Positions 37,650 through 50,040 are shown, numbered from the stretch's first letter. The stretch is 50,214 bases of DNA from Bacteroidales bacterium (GCA_017455205.1 JAFTBM010000023.1:1-50214); one strand, 5' to 3'. A program made the numbers and translations. Notes: generated by a model not told the origin, from the sequence alone.

Positions 37650-38249
37650 ATTGCAAGAAGCCAGCAGGCGGACATAAAATCCCCAACTGATTCTGTGCCG
37701 AAACAAACGGCGGCGGATGCAGTTGGTGTTGCACCTGTGGCAAAATTGGATTCTGCACCCACACAAGCCACGACGGCTTCACCTGCAACTGGCGAACCTT
37801 TGCCGCGAAAAGTGGCTGCTTCGCGTCTGGCTGGTGCTATTTCTATTAACCTCAAGGATATTCCGCGAGTCGAGCCCCCAAAGGTGCAGGTCGAAGTAAA
37901 GCCTCTCACGCAGGCCGACCTCGAAAAATATTGGGAAGAGGCAGCCGCAGAGTTGAACTTGCAAGAACTGCTTAAAGATGGCAAGCCGAGCCTCGGCGAA
38001 CAGGTAGGCGTGGTTGTGATTGATGCACAAACCACCCATTTCCACGAGGATTTCCGTCCCCACAGCACAGCTGTCATGCAGTTGTTGCGCCAAAAGTCGG
38101 GCATGAAAATGCTTGAATGCAAGGTAAACCAGCTCTTTGTGGAACGCGATGCCAGGATATACTCGCCCGACAGCAAGTATGAGGCCATGCTTCAGACCAA
38201 CAGCAATTTGGCAACCTTGCGGCGACTGATGCCCGACATAGACTTCTGA
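37650..38249 (+). CDS. dnaX: tau-specific C-terminal part of dnaX, in frame after an amber codon
   Basis: This part continues the dnaX frame right after TAG. It encodes a Pro/Ala-rich linker (about 75 residues) and a C-terminal domain with PLTQADLEKYWEEAAAEL and RLMPDIDF, typical of Bacteroidota DnaX tails that bind the polymerase or helicase. No ATG lies near its start; GTG 37695 is the first alternative start codon of note. A stem CCAACTG/CAGTTGG (37683-37689 with 37720-37726) follows the TAG by 33 bases. It could be made by amber readthrough, by restart, or not at all if the TAG is a mutation or sequence error. TAG is an ordinary stop elsewhere in the window, for example after the genes ending at 27808 and 32898. 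Confidence 0.75.
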   Translation: MARSQQADIKSPTDSVPKQTAADAVGVAPVAKLDSAPTQATTASPATGEPLPRKVAASRLAGAISINLKDIPRVEPPKVQVEVKPLTQADLEKYWEEAAAELNLQELLKDGKPSLGEQVGVVVIDAQTTHFHEDFRPHSTAVMQLLRQKSGMKMLECKVNQLFVERDARIYSPDSKYEAMLQTNSNLATLRRLMPDIDF

Positions 38250-38257
38250 CCCACGGT

Positions 38258-42136
<3,879 letters not shown>

Positions 42137-42142
42137 ACCTGC

Positions 42143-42685
42143 CTACTGTGCCGACTGCACGAGGTTGGCGTTGTTCGACATCTGCAGCAGGTAGTCTATC
42201 AACTCCTCCTGCGTCGCACCTACAAGATTGTGCTCAAGCATAATGCGCGTACTTGAAGCCAAAGCGTGTTCGGGATATGCCTCCACAAAATAGGCATATA
42301 CTGCCCGCGCCGAGTCAAACATCTCCGCTTTCTCGTAGGCCGACCCTTTCAAAAACACACATCCCCCCACGTCTTCATATCCTGGGTATTGTGCAATCGC
42401 AGTATCAAGCAGTGCTACAGCCTGCATGGGGTCGTCTATGGCAATGTTCATCTCGGCAGCCTCAATTAGGTAGACGGGGGCAAGGCTGTCGTCAGGAAAG
42501 TCCGCTACAAAGGTGCGGTACATTTCCAGCAGTTGCACCACATCGGGGTCGTCGCTAATCACCTCGCGAGGTGAGAGTTTCTGCTTGAGATGTTCAATGG
42601 CAGCCACCTCGCTGTCGCGGTCTGGACTGCCGCACCCTGCCATCAAACCAGCCACCACAAGGGCGGCAAATGCCATGCGTTTCAT
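42143..42685 (-). CDS. TPR-type lipoprotein
   Basis: This 180-residue lipoprotein (signal ending LMAGC, Cys18) has helical repeats of TPR type from about residue 50 to 150, such as DDPMQAVALLDTAIAQYPGY and FDSARAVYAYFVEAYPEHAL. The layout recalls BamD/YfgM-type periplasmic scaffolds, but it is too short for BamD. Its function is unknown. It follows def by 6 bp on the minus strand, so ruvX, def and this gene form one unit that runs head-on toward the PagL-like gene. Confidence 0.8.
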   Translation of the reverse strand: MKRMAFAALVVAGLMAGCGSPDRDSEVAAIEHLKQKLSPREVISDDPDVVQLLEMYRTFVADFPDDSLAPVYLIEAAEMNIAIDDPMQAVALLDTAIAQYPGYEDVGGCVFLKGSAYEKAEMFDSARAVYAYFVEAYPEHALASSTRIMLEHNLVGATQEELIDYLLQMSNNANLVQSAQ

Positions 42686-42691
42686 GCTGTT

Positions 42692-43261
42692 CTATCGTTT
42701 ATTGTTCGTTGATTTCATGCGGTAGCGTGTCCGCACCCGCCCAGCGGCTATGTCGCCCAGCCGCCGCCGAAGCATCGCTTTGCGCAATCCGCTCAGTCTG
42801 TCCACAAATACTTTACCATCAAGGTGGTCAACCTCATGCTGCACCACCCGAGCATAAAGTCCTTCAGCCACATCGGTGTGCTCGTTCCAGTCTTCGTCCC
42901 AGTAGTGAACCACTACTCGTTCTGGGCGCAGCACATCCTCGTGAATATCGGGCACACTGAGGCACCCTTCGTTGAAAAACTTCTTCTCCCCTTGAAATTC
43001 CAGTATCTCGGGATTTACCAACGTGTGCTCTTCGGTGGGGTCTCCATAGGTCTCCGTCTTCTCATCGTATGGTCGGAAACCAATGACTACCAAGCGCAGT
43101 GAGAGGTCTATCTGCGGGGCTGCGAGTCCCACCCCATCGGCAGCATACATCGTCTCATACATATTGGAAACAAGCGTTTTCAGCTCGGGATATTCCCGCT
43201 CTACGGGTCGTGCCACTTTGCGCAGTATTGGTTGGCCGTAGCCTACTATGGGCAATATCAT
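42692..43261 (-). CDS. def: Peptide deformylase
   Basis: This 189-residue metalloenzyme removes the formyl group from new proteins. All three motifs are present: GVGLAAPQ (about 43-50), EGCLSVP (about 98-104, with the metal-binding Cys) and QHEVDHLDG (about 142-150, with two metal His and the catalytic Glu). Its start overlaps the ruvX stop by 4 bp (ATGA), so the two are co-translated. Confidence 0.96.
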   Translation of the reverse strand: MILPIVGYGQPILRKVARPVEREYPELKTLVSNMYETMYAADGVGLAAPQIDLSLRLVVIGFRPYDEKTETYGDPTEEHTLVNPEILEFQGEKKFFNEGCLSVPDIHEDVLRPERVVVHYWDEDWNEHTDVAEGLYARVVQHEVDHLDGKVFVDRLSGLRKAMLRRRLGDIAAGRVRTRYRMKSTNNKR

Positions 43262-43713
43262 ATTGATTTTTTTGTGTTAGAGTGTTCTTTCTCCATAAGA
43301 TTGGACTGCTGCCGCATATAGTCTTGCAGCATTATCGTGGCAGCCACGCGGTCAATGCGGCCTTTGTCGCGCCGCTCCTTGCGCCGTGTGCCGCTGTCTA
43401 TGATGGCCTGCATTGCTATCTTTGAGGTGAACCGCTCGTCAATCCGAGCCACCTCTTTGTCGGGAAATATCGTCTTCAATTGAGCCACAAAAGGCTCTAT
43501 CAGCACCATCGATTCCGACGGAGTACCGTCTAAATGCCGAGCCTGCCCTACCACGAACATGTTCACCTCCTCTTCGCGGCAATAGTGCTTCAAGTAGTCT
43601 ATTAGGGTAGGAGTGGCCACAGTCTCCAGTGCTGTGGCTATGATGCGCAGCGGGTCTGTTACCGCCAGCCCCGTGCGTACTCGCCCATAGTCTATAGCCA
43701 TAATGCGTCCCAT
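43258..43713 (-). CDS. ruvX: RuvX/YqgF, putative Holliday junction resolvase-like protein
   Basis: This 151-residue RNase H-fold protein of the RuvX/YqgF family acts in pre-16S rRNA processing in E. coli and resembles a Holliday junction resolvase. The fold starts MGRIMAIDYGRVRTGLAVTD with the first acidic residue in DYG. VARIDERFTS and RIDRVAATIMLQDY supply later active-site residues. The C-terminal tail is polar. It is the first gene of the ruvX-def-TPR unit. Confidence 0.93.
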   Translation of the reverse strand: MGRIMAIDYGRVRTGLAVTDPLRIIATALETVATPTLIDYLKHYCREEEVNMFVVGQARHLDGTPSESMVLIEPFVAQLKTIFPDKEVARIDERFTSKIAMQAIIDSGTRRKERRDKGRIDRVAATIMLQDYMRQQSNLMEKEHSNTKKSI

Positions 43714-43736
43714 CGGTCGTCCTCTTCAAGCGAAAA

Positions 43737-43781
43737 AAGTGAAAAGTGAAACCTCTACTCAATGTTTTTCACTTTCCACTT
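43737..43781 (-). terminator. Hairpin downstream of the CAU tRNA
   Basis: The arms 43737-43751 and 43767-43781 pair at 14 of 15 positions (AAGTGAAAAGTGAAA type). The hairpin lies between the tRNA and ruvX, both on the minus strand. A 17-bp direct repeat (43790-43806 and 43823-43839) lies between it and the tRNA 3' end. A transcription stop is plausible but the stem is A-T rich. Confidence 0.4.
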
Positions 43782-43835
43782 CTTCCTCTCTCGCTGCTCT
43801 CGTGGCTTGTGTGTCAAGCTCACTCGCTGCTCTCG

Positions 43836-43909
43836 TGGCCCCTCTCGGGCTCGAACCAAGGACCCGCTGATTATGAGTCAGCTGCTCTAACCGACTGAGC
43901 TAAGGGGCC
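43836..43909 (-). tRNA. tRNA with CAU anticodon (Ile2 or Met)
   Basis: The minus strand folds into a standard cloverleaf: acceptor GGCCCCT/AGGGGCC, D arm GCTC/GAGC, anticodon stem CTGA-type with loop CTCATAA, T loop TTCGAGC and discriminator A. CAU can belong to elongator Met or to Ile2 (lysidine-modified, reads AUA). The acceptor and D-arm start GGCCCCTTAGCTCAG matches E. coli tRNA-Ile2 better than its elongator Met, so I favour Ile2. CCA is not encoded. Confidence 0.9.
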
Positions 43910-43926
43910 TGCCTCAAAAGCGACTG

Positions 43927-43958
43927 CAAAGTTACAACCTTTTTCCAAACCTACCAAA
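43927..43958 (-). promoter_or_regulatory. Promoter of the CAU tRNA
   Basis: On the minus strand, TTTG (plus 43955-43958), a 20-nt spacer and TAACTTTG (plus 43927-43934) match the Bacteroidota consensus exactly. The -7 box lies 18 bp before the tRNA 5' end. Confidence 0.85.
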
Positions 43959-44283
43959 ACTTTTTTTCCACTCACCCTACTTCATTCCCCCCAATTCTTA
44001 CCTTAACTCAATAGCTGTTAGTTAATAACCAACTCAATTTCCAATCTTTTCCTCCTCTTCTCCACAGCCTCTCCATCCCGCATTTTTCCCGTCCCCGAAC
44101 CCCATACTCTACACAATTTTCCCCACCCCTTATTCTCCCCTCAATGCTTTTCCCTCCATTCCCATCAACCCAATCACAAGAAAATTTGCACAAAAAACGC
44201 TTTTATTCAACACAATTCATTTTTTTTGTGTAGATTTGCCTTATGGTTATTCAATTTAGTATCAACCTAAAACGTTAAAAAAC
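43959..44283 (+). other. Gene-free spacer before ilvE with a -7 box
   Basis: No gene is seen in these 325 bases, which are C+T-rich in the middle. TAGATTTG at 44231-44238 matches the -7 consensus and lies 45 bp before the ilvE start; no well-spaced -33 TTG is evident. Confidence 0.45.
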
Positions 44284-45297
44284 ATGAACATAGATTGGCA
44301 AAGCCTGCCCTTTGGCTATGTGAAAACCGACTACAACGTGCGTTGCTACAACCGCAACGGTCAGTGGGGCGAGATTGAAGTCTCCTCCGATGAGAACATC
44401 AACATCCACATGGCAGCCTCAAGTCTCCACTATGGCCAAGAGGCTTTTGAAGGCTTGAAAGCCTACCGCTGCAAGGATGGCAAAATCCGCATCTTCCGCC
44501 CCGAAGCCAATGCCGAGCGTCTGCAAAGCACCTGCCGCGGCATCATGATGCCCGAGCTCCCCACCGAGAAGTTCGTGGAAATGTGCAAGAAGGTGGTGAA
44601 AATGAACGAGCGTTTCATCCCACCCTACGGCACTGGTGCCAGCCTCTACCTTCGTCCGCTGCTTATCGGCACAGGCATTACCGTCGGTGTCAAACCAGCC
44701 GATGAGTACCTCTTCCTCATCTTCGTTACCCCTGTGGGACCCTATTTCAAAGGCGGTTTCAAAGCCAACCCCTACGTCATCACCCGCAAGTACGACCGTT
44801 CTGCCCCCCTCGGCACGGGTATCTATAAAGTGGGTGGCAACTACGCTGCCTCGCTCCGTGCCCACGTTGAAGCCTGTCATGGCGGCGAATACGCCTGCGA
44901 GTTCTACCTCGATGCCAAGGAAAAACGCTACGTCGATGAGGCAGGTGCTGCCAACTTCTTCGGTATCAAGGACGGTGTCTACGTAACCCCCAAGAGCACC
45001 TCCATCCTTCCCTCCATCACCAACAAGAGCCTTATGCAGTTGGCCGAGGATATGGGCATGAAAGTGGAACGCCGTCCAATTGACGTAGAGGAACTTGCCT
45101 CGTTCCAAGAGGCTGGTGCTTGCGGCACGGCAGCCGTCATCAGCCCCATTGAGCGTCTCGATGACCCCGAGACTGGCAAGAGCTACCACTTCGGCAAAGA
45201 ACCTGGTCCCATCAGCACCAAGCTCTACAACGCCCTTCGTGCCATTCAGCTCGGCGAAGCCGAAGACCGTCATGGTTGGAATACCATCGTCGAATAA
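44284..45297 (+). CDS. ilvE: Branched-chain amino acid aminotransferase
   Basis: This 337-residue fold-type IV PLP enzyme moves the amino group in the last step of leucine, isoleucine and valine synthesis and the first of their breakdown. The PLP lysine is K182 in GIYKVGGNYAAS. SSLHYGQEAFEGLKAYR (about 46-62) and FLIFVTPVGPYFKGG are typical of the branched-chain group. No signal peptide. It stands alone, with a terminator about 120 bp after it. Confidence 0.94.
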   Translation: MNIDWQSLPFGYVKTDYNVRCYNRNGQWGEIEVSSDENINIHMAASSLHYGQEAFEGLKAYRCKDGKIRIFRPEANAERLQSTCRGIMMPELPTEKFVEMCKKVVKMNERFIPPYGTGASLYLRPLLIGTGITVGVKPADEYLFLIFVTPVGPYFKGGFKANPYVITRKYDRSAPLGTGIYKVGGNYAASLRAHVEACHGGEYACEFYLDAKEKRYVDEAGAANFFGIKDGVYVTPKSTSILPSITNKSLMQLAEDMGMKVERRPIDVEELASFQEAGACGTAAVISPIERLDDPETGKSYHFGKEPGPISTKLYNALRAIQLGEAEDRHGWNTIVE

Positions 45298-45413
45298 ACC
45301 AGCTATGATGCACTCGGCACTACACCCAGTCCCCCACTACCAGCCAGCAGCCATAAGCCGTTGGCTCTGGGATGGGCAAGTAACTGCTGCCGAGGCTGAA
45401 GGCTGAACAACCG

Positions 45414-45452
45414 AGGGGTGCATCCTGGCAAATGCCGCAGGGATGCACCCCT
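45414..45452 (+). terminator. Hairpin terminator after ilvE
   Basis: A perfect 12-bp stem, AGGGGTGCATCC (45414-45425) with GGATGCACCCCT (45441-45452), closes a 15-nt loop and is followed by TATTAATA. It also lies just before the next start codon and could affect that gene. Confidence 0.65.
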
Positions 45453-45471
45453 TATTAATACTAAAGGCAGA

Positions 45472-45963
45472 ATGAAAAGAGCCACCATTCAGAAACTGAC
45501 CCTCCTCGCAGCAATGCTCGCAGTAGGCACCGCCACAGCCCAGCAAGCCATAGTCCCCTGTGGCAATGTGGTAACAGGTCTCCACGGCAGTTTCAGCTAC
45601 AGTGCAGGCCAAATAGCCATGCAACGCAGCACCAGCACCGACTCCCAATGGCGAATGGCCGAAGGCGTGGTGCAACCCATGCAGATTGAACAAGAATCCA
45701 TCGAAGGCATTGAGCCTCTCAACATAGCCATCGCCATAGGTCCCAACCCCACCGAAGGCAAGCTCCACATCAGTGCGACTGGCGAAATCGAAGGAGAGAT
45801 ACGCTATGAAATCCTCAGCATCCACGGCCAAAACCTCATGGTAGGCGCTATAAAGCTTCCCCACGCCCACCTCAATCTCTCGCCCCTGCCAGCTGGCACC
45901 TACCTCCTCCTCCTCCGCGACGGCAATGCTCGGCAAAGCCGCTACCGAATAGTGAAAAACTAA
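45472..45963 (+). CDS. Small exported protein with type IX secretion sorting domain
   Basis: This 163-residue protein has a signal peptide (about 1-23, ending TATAQ), a short mature part (about 24-80) and a C-terminal sorting domain of type A (about 85-163). The domain reads GPNPTEGKLHIS, YEILSIHGQNL, LNLSPLPAGTYLLLL and ends in a basic tail RIVKN. Such domains send proteins through the type IX system to the cell surface. The mature part is short and not recognised. The ATG at 45472 follows AAGG. The next gene starts 41 bp later. Confidence 0.82.
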   Translation: MKRATIQKLTLLAAMLAVGTATAQQAIVPCGNVVTGLHGSFSYSAGQIAMQRSTSTDSQWRMAEGVVQPMQIEQESIEGIEPLNIAIAIGPNPTEGKLHISATGEIEGEIRYEILSIHGQNLMVGAIKLPHAHLNLSPLPAGTYLLLLRDGNARQSRYRIVKN

Positions 45964-46004
45964 ACCCATATCAACATAGAAAAACCAACCCTCACACATA
46001 AGCG

Positions 46005-48416
46005 ATGAAGACACAAGCCATACACACCACATCCCGCATCTTGATGCTGGTAGCTATGATGCTGCCTATGCTGGCTGCCGTAGCACAAGTGCCCCAAAGC
46101 ATGACATACCAAGCCGTAGTGCGCGACGCAGCTGGCAACCCCGTGGCCTCCACCAGTGTCGGTGTCAGGTTCACCCTGCTGCAGGGCAACGAACTCGGCC
46201 CCACCGTCTGGGGACAAAGTGGCAGTGCACGCACCGATGCTGCTGGCCTCTTCACCTTCGTGCTGACCGACATGCAAAGCGTCGACTGGGAGCTTGGTCC
46301 CTACTTCCTCCGCTCCGAAATCGACCCCAACGGCGGCTCCGACTACTCCATCGCCTCCATCCAGCAATTCTTCAGCGTCCCCTACGCTATGCACGCAGCC
46401 GTGGCCGACAGCATCGCCAGCGGTAGCCTCTTCGGCACCGAACACGACCCCGTCTTCAACGCCTGGGATCGCGACTACAACAGCCTCACCAACCTCCCGA
46501 CCAACGTCAGCACCTTCACCAACGATGCGGGCTACCTCACCTCCTACACCGAAAGTCAAACCCTGGCCGACGTCGTAGCCCTCGGCAATACCGCTCGCAA
46601 CCAACTCAAAAGTGTCAGCGACCCCACCGAAGCCCTTGATGCTGTCAACCTCCAGACCCTCACCCTCGCCGTCAATACCCTCACTGCACGTTTCGAGGCC
46701 ATCATAGCCCATCAAAACAGCCTCATCGATAGCCTCCGTCTCCAGCTGGCCAAGCTCAGCCCTAACACCCACTGGGGTATCGACTACCAGCAAGCCTGCG
46801 GCAGCTTCACTTGGATCAACGGGCAAACCTACACCGCATCCACCACCACCCCCACCCACGTCCTCACCGCCGCCGATGGCTCCGACAGCGTCTCTGTCCT
46901 CCACCTCACCATCCTCCCAGCCTTCTACCAGTTTGACACCCTCGTCGCCACCGAAAGCCTCCGCTACCACGGCAAACTCTACACCGAAAGCGGCGACTAC
47001 TCCATCCCTGGCACCAACGCCTTCGGCTGCGACAGCACCTACCTCCTCCACCTCATCCTGACCAACCCAGGCTCCCTTGCTGGCGACACCATCTTCGCCT
47101 GCGATAGCTACACTTGGTGGCACGGCATCACCTACACCACCTCTGGCTCCTACCGCGACACCCTCGCCGACCGCAACGGCCAGGACAGCATCGTCGCCCT
47201 CTACCTCACCCTCCATCGCAGCTCCCACACCGACACCACCGCCATCGCCTGCGACAGCCTCGCTTGGCACGGCGTCACCTACACCAAAACTGGCTACTAT
47301 ACCGACTCCACCACCCTCACCATCAACTCTCAAGGCTGCGACAGCTCCCAAGTCCTTATCCTCCTCATTAACCCCAGCACCTCCTCCGACACCACCATCT
47401 TTGCCGTTGGCATGAGCTACAACTGGAACAGCCAAAGTTACACCACCGACGGCACATATAGCACCCACTTCACCAATGCTGCAGGCTGCGACAGCACCGC
47501 TACCCTCCACCTCCACCTCTCCCCATTCTGCCTCCCCACCGCTGGCGACACCTCCATCCACACCTGTGCCCCCCTCCTCTTCGATGGCCATACCTACACC
47601 ACCTCGGGCAACTACACCCTCACCTACACCAACGTCTTCGGCTGCGACAGCACCCTCAACCTCCACCTCACCATCGGCTCACCCTCCGCAGCCGACACCA
47701 CAGCCACCATCTCCGCCGCCAGCTTCACCTGGCACGGCATCACCTGCACCGCATCTGGCACCTACCGCGACACCCTCGTCAATGCCTCGGGCTGCGACAG
47801 CATACTCACCCTCCACCTCACCCTCCAACCCTCCACCACCTCCTGGGTCGACCTCGGCCTCCCCAGCGGTATCCTTTGGGCCGACCGCAACCTCGGTGCA
47901 GCATCCCCCGAAGCCTACGGCGACTACTACGCCTGGGCCGAAACCTCCACCAAGACAGCCTACAGCTGGACAACCTACACCTATGGCACCTCCACCACCA
48001 CCCTCACCAAATACTGCAACTCCGCTTCCAACGGCCTCAACGCCTACACCGACGCCCTGACCACCCTCCAACCTGCCGACGATGCCGCTACCGCTATTCT
48101 CGGCAACGGTTCCCGCACCCCCACACAAGCCGAGTGGCAAGAGTTGATTGACAATATTCCTGGCATCTGGACCACCCGAAGCGGCATCCAAGGCGTCCTC
48201 TTCACCGCCACCAACGGAAACTCCATCTTCCTTCCCGCCGCAGGCCAATACACCGAAAGCGACCTGCAGCACGCTACCGCCACCGCCAGCTACTGGTCTG
48301 CAACCCTCTATGGTAGCTATCCCTACGGTGCCTACGCCACTACCTTCAGCTCCACCAGCACCCTCATCGGCTGGGACAACCGCAAAAACGGACACACCAT
48401 CCGAGCTGTCAAATAG
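46005..48416 (+). CDS. Exported repeat protein with FISUMP-like C-terminal domain
   Basis: This 803-residue protein has a signal peptide (about 1-27). An N-terminal module begins SMTYQAVVRDAAGNPV and is common at the front of Bacteroidota surface and tail-fibre-like proteins. A short coiled region follows. Seven repeats of about 45-50 residues (about 255-610) each carry a variant of W-x-G-x-x-Y-T-x-(S/T)-G-x-Y and a GCDS or DSxxxLxL end. A FISUMP-like domain (SWVDLGLPSGILWADRNLG, about 607-803) ends WDNRKNGHTIRAVK. It is probably a surface adhesin or appendage. It lacks a clear sorting domain of its own. The coding strand is strikingly C-rich. Confidence 0.78.
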   Translation: MKTQAIHTTSRILMLVAMMLPMLAAVAQVPQSMTYQAVVRDAAGNPVASTSVGVRFTLLQGNELGPTVWGQSGSARTDAAGLFTFVLTDMQSVDWELGPYFLRSEIDPNGGSDYSIASIQQFFSVPYAMHAAVADSIASGSLFGTEHDPVFNAWDRDYNSLTNLPTNVSTFTNDAGYLTSYTESQTLADVVALGNTARNQLKSVSDPTEALDAVNLQTLTLAVNTLTARFEAIIAHQNSLIDSLRLQLAKLSPNTHWGIDYQQACGSFTWINGQTYTASTTTPTHVLTAADGSDSVSVLHLTILPAFYQFDTLVATESLRYHGKLYTESGDYSIPGTNAFGCDSTYLLHLILTNPGSLAGDTIFACDSYTWWHGITYTTSGSYRDTLADRNGQDSIVALYLTLHRSSHTDTTAIACDSLAWHGVTYTKTGYYTDSTTLTINSQGCDSSQVLILLINPSTSSDTTIFAVGMSYNWNSQSYTTDGTYSTHFTNAAGCDSTATLHLHLSPFCLPTAGDTSIHTCAPLLFDGHTYTTSGNYTLTYTNVFGCDSTLNLHLTIGSPSAADTTATISAASFTWHGITCTASGTYRDTLVNASGCDSILTLHLTLQPSTTSWVDLGLPSGILWADRNLGAASPEAYGDYYAWAETSTKTAYSWTTYTYGTSTTTLTKYCNSASNGLNAYTDALTTLQPADDAATAILGNGSRTPTQAEWQELIDNIPGIWTTRSGIQGVLFTATNGNSIFLPAAGQYTESDLQHATATASYWSATLYGSYPYGAYATTFSSTSTLIGWDNRKNGHTIRAVK

Positions 48417-48447
48417 CGGCCTCTCCGCGCACTTCCCAAACGCTACA

Positions 48448-48519
48448 GATAATCTAGAAATTCCGGAAATCCCGGATTATCCAGAATCTCCGGAAATTCC
48501 AGATAATCCAGATTATCCC
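48448..48519. repeat. 9-bp degenerate tandem repeat array
   Basis: Eight consecutive 9-mers of the form GAWWYTCCR fill 72 bases between the surface-protein gene and rluB. In one frame they read EIP-EIP-DYP-ESP-EIP-DNP-DYP. Two units nearly match the start of the tract inside res at 13103-13120. Confidence 0.82.
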
Positions 48520-48521
48520 TC

Positions 48522-49529
48522 CTAAATCATCTTCAGGTAGCCCACCTCTTTCTCGCTCAGCTCGCGCCAGCGACCTCGTGGCAAATCCTTCTTGGTTAGG
48601 CCGGCAAACACCGTCCGGTCCAGCTTCCGCACCTCATACCCCAGGGCCTCGAACAGCCGCCGCACAATCCGATTCCGTCCGCTGTGGAGTTCCACTCCCA
48701 CGATGCACTTATCTACCTTCCCTCCCACGGCAGCATACTGGATATCGTCCACGTGCATCGGCCCATCGTCCAGCTCCACCCCCTCCAGCAGCCGCTTCAT
48801 ATCCTCCTTGACCACTGGGCGGTCAAGTTCCACCTGGTAAATCTTATACACCTGCGTCGAGGGGTGAGTCAGCCTTCGAGCCAACTCGCCATCGTTGGTG
48901 AAAAGCAGTAGGCCCGTGGTGGCACGGTCGAGCCTCCCCACGGGGTAAATCCGCTCTGCGCAGCAGCCATCCATCAGCATCATCACCGTGTGCCGCTCCT
49001 GCGGGTCATCGGTGGTGGTGATATACCCCTTGGGCTTGTTGAGCAGGAAGTAGCGGAGGCGCTCGCTGCGGAGCGTCTCGCCGCCGTAGCTCACCTGGTC
49101 GCCCGGCAGCACCTGATAGCCCATCTCCGTAACCACCTGCCCGTTCACCTTCACGCTGCCCGCTGCTATCAGCTGGTCGGCCTCGCGCCGCGAGCAGATG
49201 CCTGCGTGAGCAATATACTTGTTGAGGCGTATTGCCCCCTCGGGGTGCTTGGCGGCAGGTCGAGCAGCGGGAGTGGCTTTGCGGGGCATCCGCCGAGTGG
49301 CCGACCGCTGCGAAGGCACAACGGCAGCCTCTGCCCGCGCACCATTCTTTCCACGCTGCGGCTTCTCCGCAGCCACTTTCTTCTCCCTCGGCGGCTTCGT
49401 GCCAGCCTCTTTCCTATCCTTGCGGGGATGCTCCCCAGTGCTATTCTTTTTCGTGCGAGGCCTCGCATCCTCGCGCCCAGCCTCGTGCCTATTGGCCCTC
49501 GGGCTGCCGTTGTTCTGATTCTTTATCAT
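48522..49529 (-). CDS. rluB: RluB-type 23S rRNA pseudouridine synthase with long basic N-terminal tail
   Basis: This RsuA/RluB-family enzyme (335 residues from ATG 49529) isomerises a uridine in rRNA. After a basic, low-complexity tail (about 1-95, rich in Arg, Lys, Ala and Pro), an S4 RNA-binding domain appears (IRLNKYIAHAGICSRREADQLI). The catalytic domain follows with YPVGRLDRATTGLLLFTNDG, which holds the active Asp in GRLD. RluB is likely; RluE, RluF or RsuA are not excluded. The first 41 bp overlap the end of the upstream gene. An earlier in-frame start at 49577 is less likely. Confidence 0.9.
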   Translation of the reverse strand: MIKNQNNGSPRANRHEAGREDARPRTKKNSTGEHPRKDRKEAGTKPPREKKVAAEKPQRGKNGARAEAAVVPSQRSATRRMPRKATPAARPAAKHPEGAIRLNKYIAHAGICSRREADQLIAAGSVKVNGQVVTEMGYQVLPGDQVSYGGETLRSERLRYFLLNKPKGYITTTDDPQERHTVMMLMDGCCAERIYPVGRLDRATTGLLLFTNDGELARRLTHPSTQVYKIYQVELDRPVVKEDMKRLLEGVELDDGPMHVDDIQYAAVGGKVDKCIVGVELHSGRNRIVRRLFEALGYEVRKLDRTVFAGLTKKDLPRGRWRELSEKEVGYLKMI

Positions 49530-50040
49530 GGTTCTTCTGTTGTTGCCACTCTTCCAGTGCTGCTGCTGCTCGCACATGCCCGCCGAAATGCATCACGTAG
49601 GGCCAATCGTGCTCTTTCTGCTGGTATTCCAAAAAGCGTTCCACCTCGCGCACCAGCATCAGTAGCACCCCCAGCCGCCGTGCGTAGAGCCAGCGCAGCG
49701 ACCCCACATCGTGGCGGCAGGCCAACGCAAACCGCAGGTTCACCTCCGTCATTCCCCGCCGCACCCAGTCGATCGCTCGCTCCTCGCCGTCGCACGCATT
49801 GCTCAATATCGCCAGCCACGCATACCCATTCTTGAACAGCCACACCATCGCATCGTCGTCGCCACGGATGGCATTGCTAAACGCTGCCAACTGCGGATAC
49901 CCCAGCTCATGCAGCAGCTTGAAAAAATCCACCCGACCTTTGACGCTCTGCACCAGTGCCAAAAGCACCTTCACCGGGTATTGTTCCAATCCCTTCATCA
50001 CGCTCCCATTAACGCCCATTTCCCCGCATTTATTGCCCAT
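49489..50040 (-). CDS. Hypothetical helical-repeat protein
   Basis: I do not know a function. The 183-residue product contains repeats of about 22-24 residues with the pattern (A)-x-x-W/L-L-x-x-x-G-Y-x-x-L-A-x-x-x-x-A-x-x-G-(D/E), for example KLLHELGYPQLAAFSNAIRGD followed by AMVWLFKNGYAWLAILSNACDGE. I have seen similar Bacteroidales proteins of unknown role. It has no signal peptide. It overlaps the rluB start by 41 bp, so the two are translated together. A second start (MKGLEQYPVK) lies 14 residues in. Confidence 0.7.
   Translation of the reverse strand: MGNKCGEMGVNGSVMKGLEQYPVKVLLALVQSVKGRVDFFKLLHELGYPQLAAFSNAIRGDDDAMVWLFKNGYAWLAILSNACDGEERAIDWVRRGMTEVNLRFALACRHDVGSLRWLYARRLGVLLMLVREVERFLEYQQKEHDWPYVMHFGGHVRAAAALEEWQQQKNHDKESEQRQPEGQ

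Noticed and set aside
43790-43839. 17-bp direct repeat touching the 3' end of the CAU tRNA as phage attachment sites
   Set aside because: Only four bases of the repeat lie in the tRNA, the copies are 33 bp apart with nothing between them, and no integrase gene is near.
45960-47666. 568-codon minus-strand frame rich in Gly, Val and Glu
   Set aside because: It mirrors the C-rich, Thr-rich repeat gene on the plus strand and has no domain of its own.
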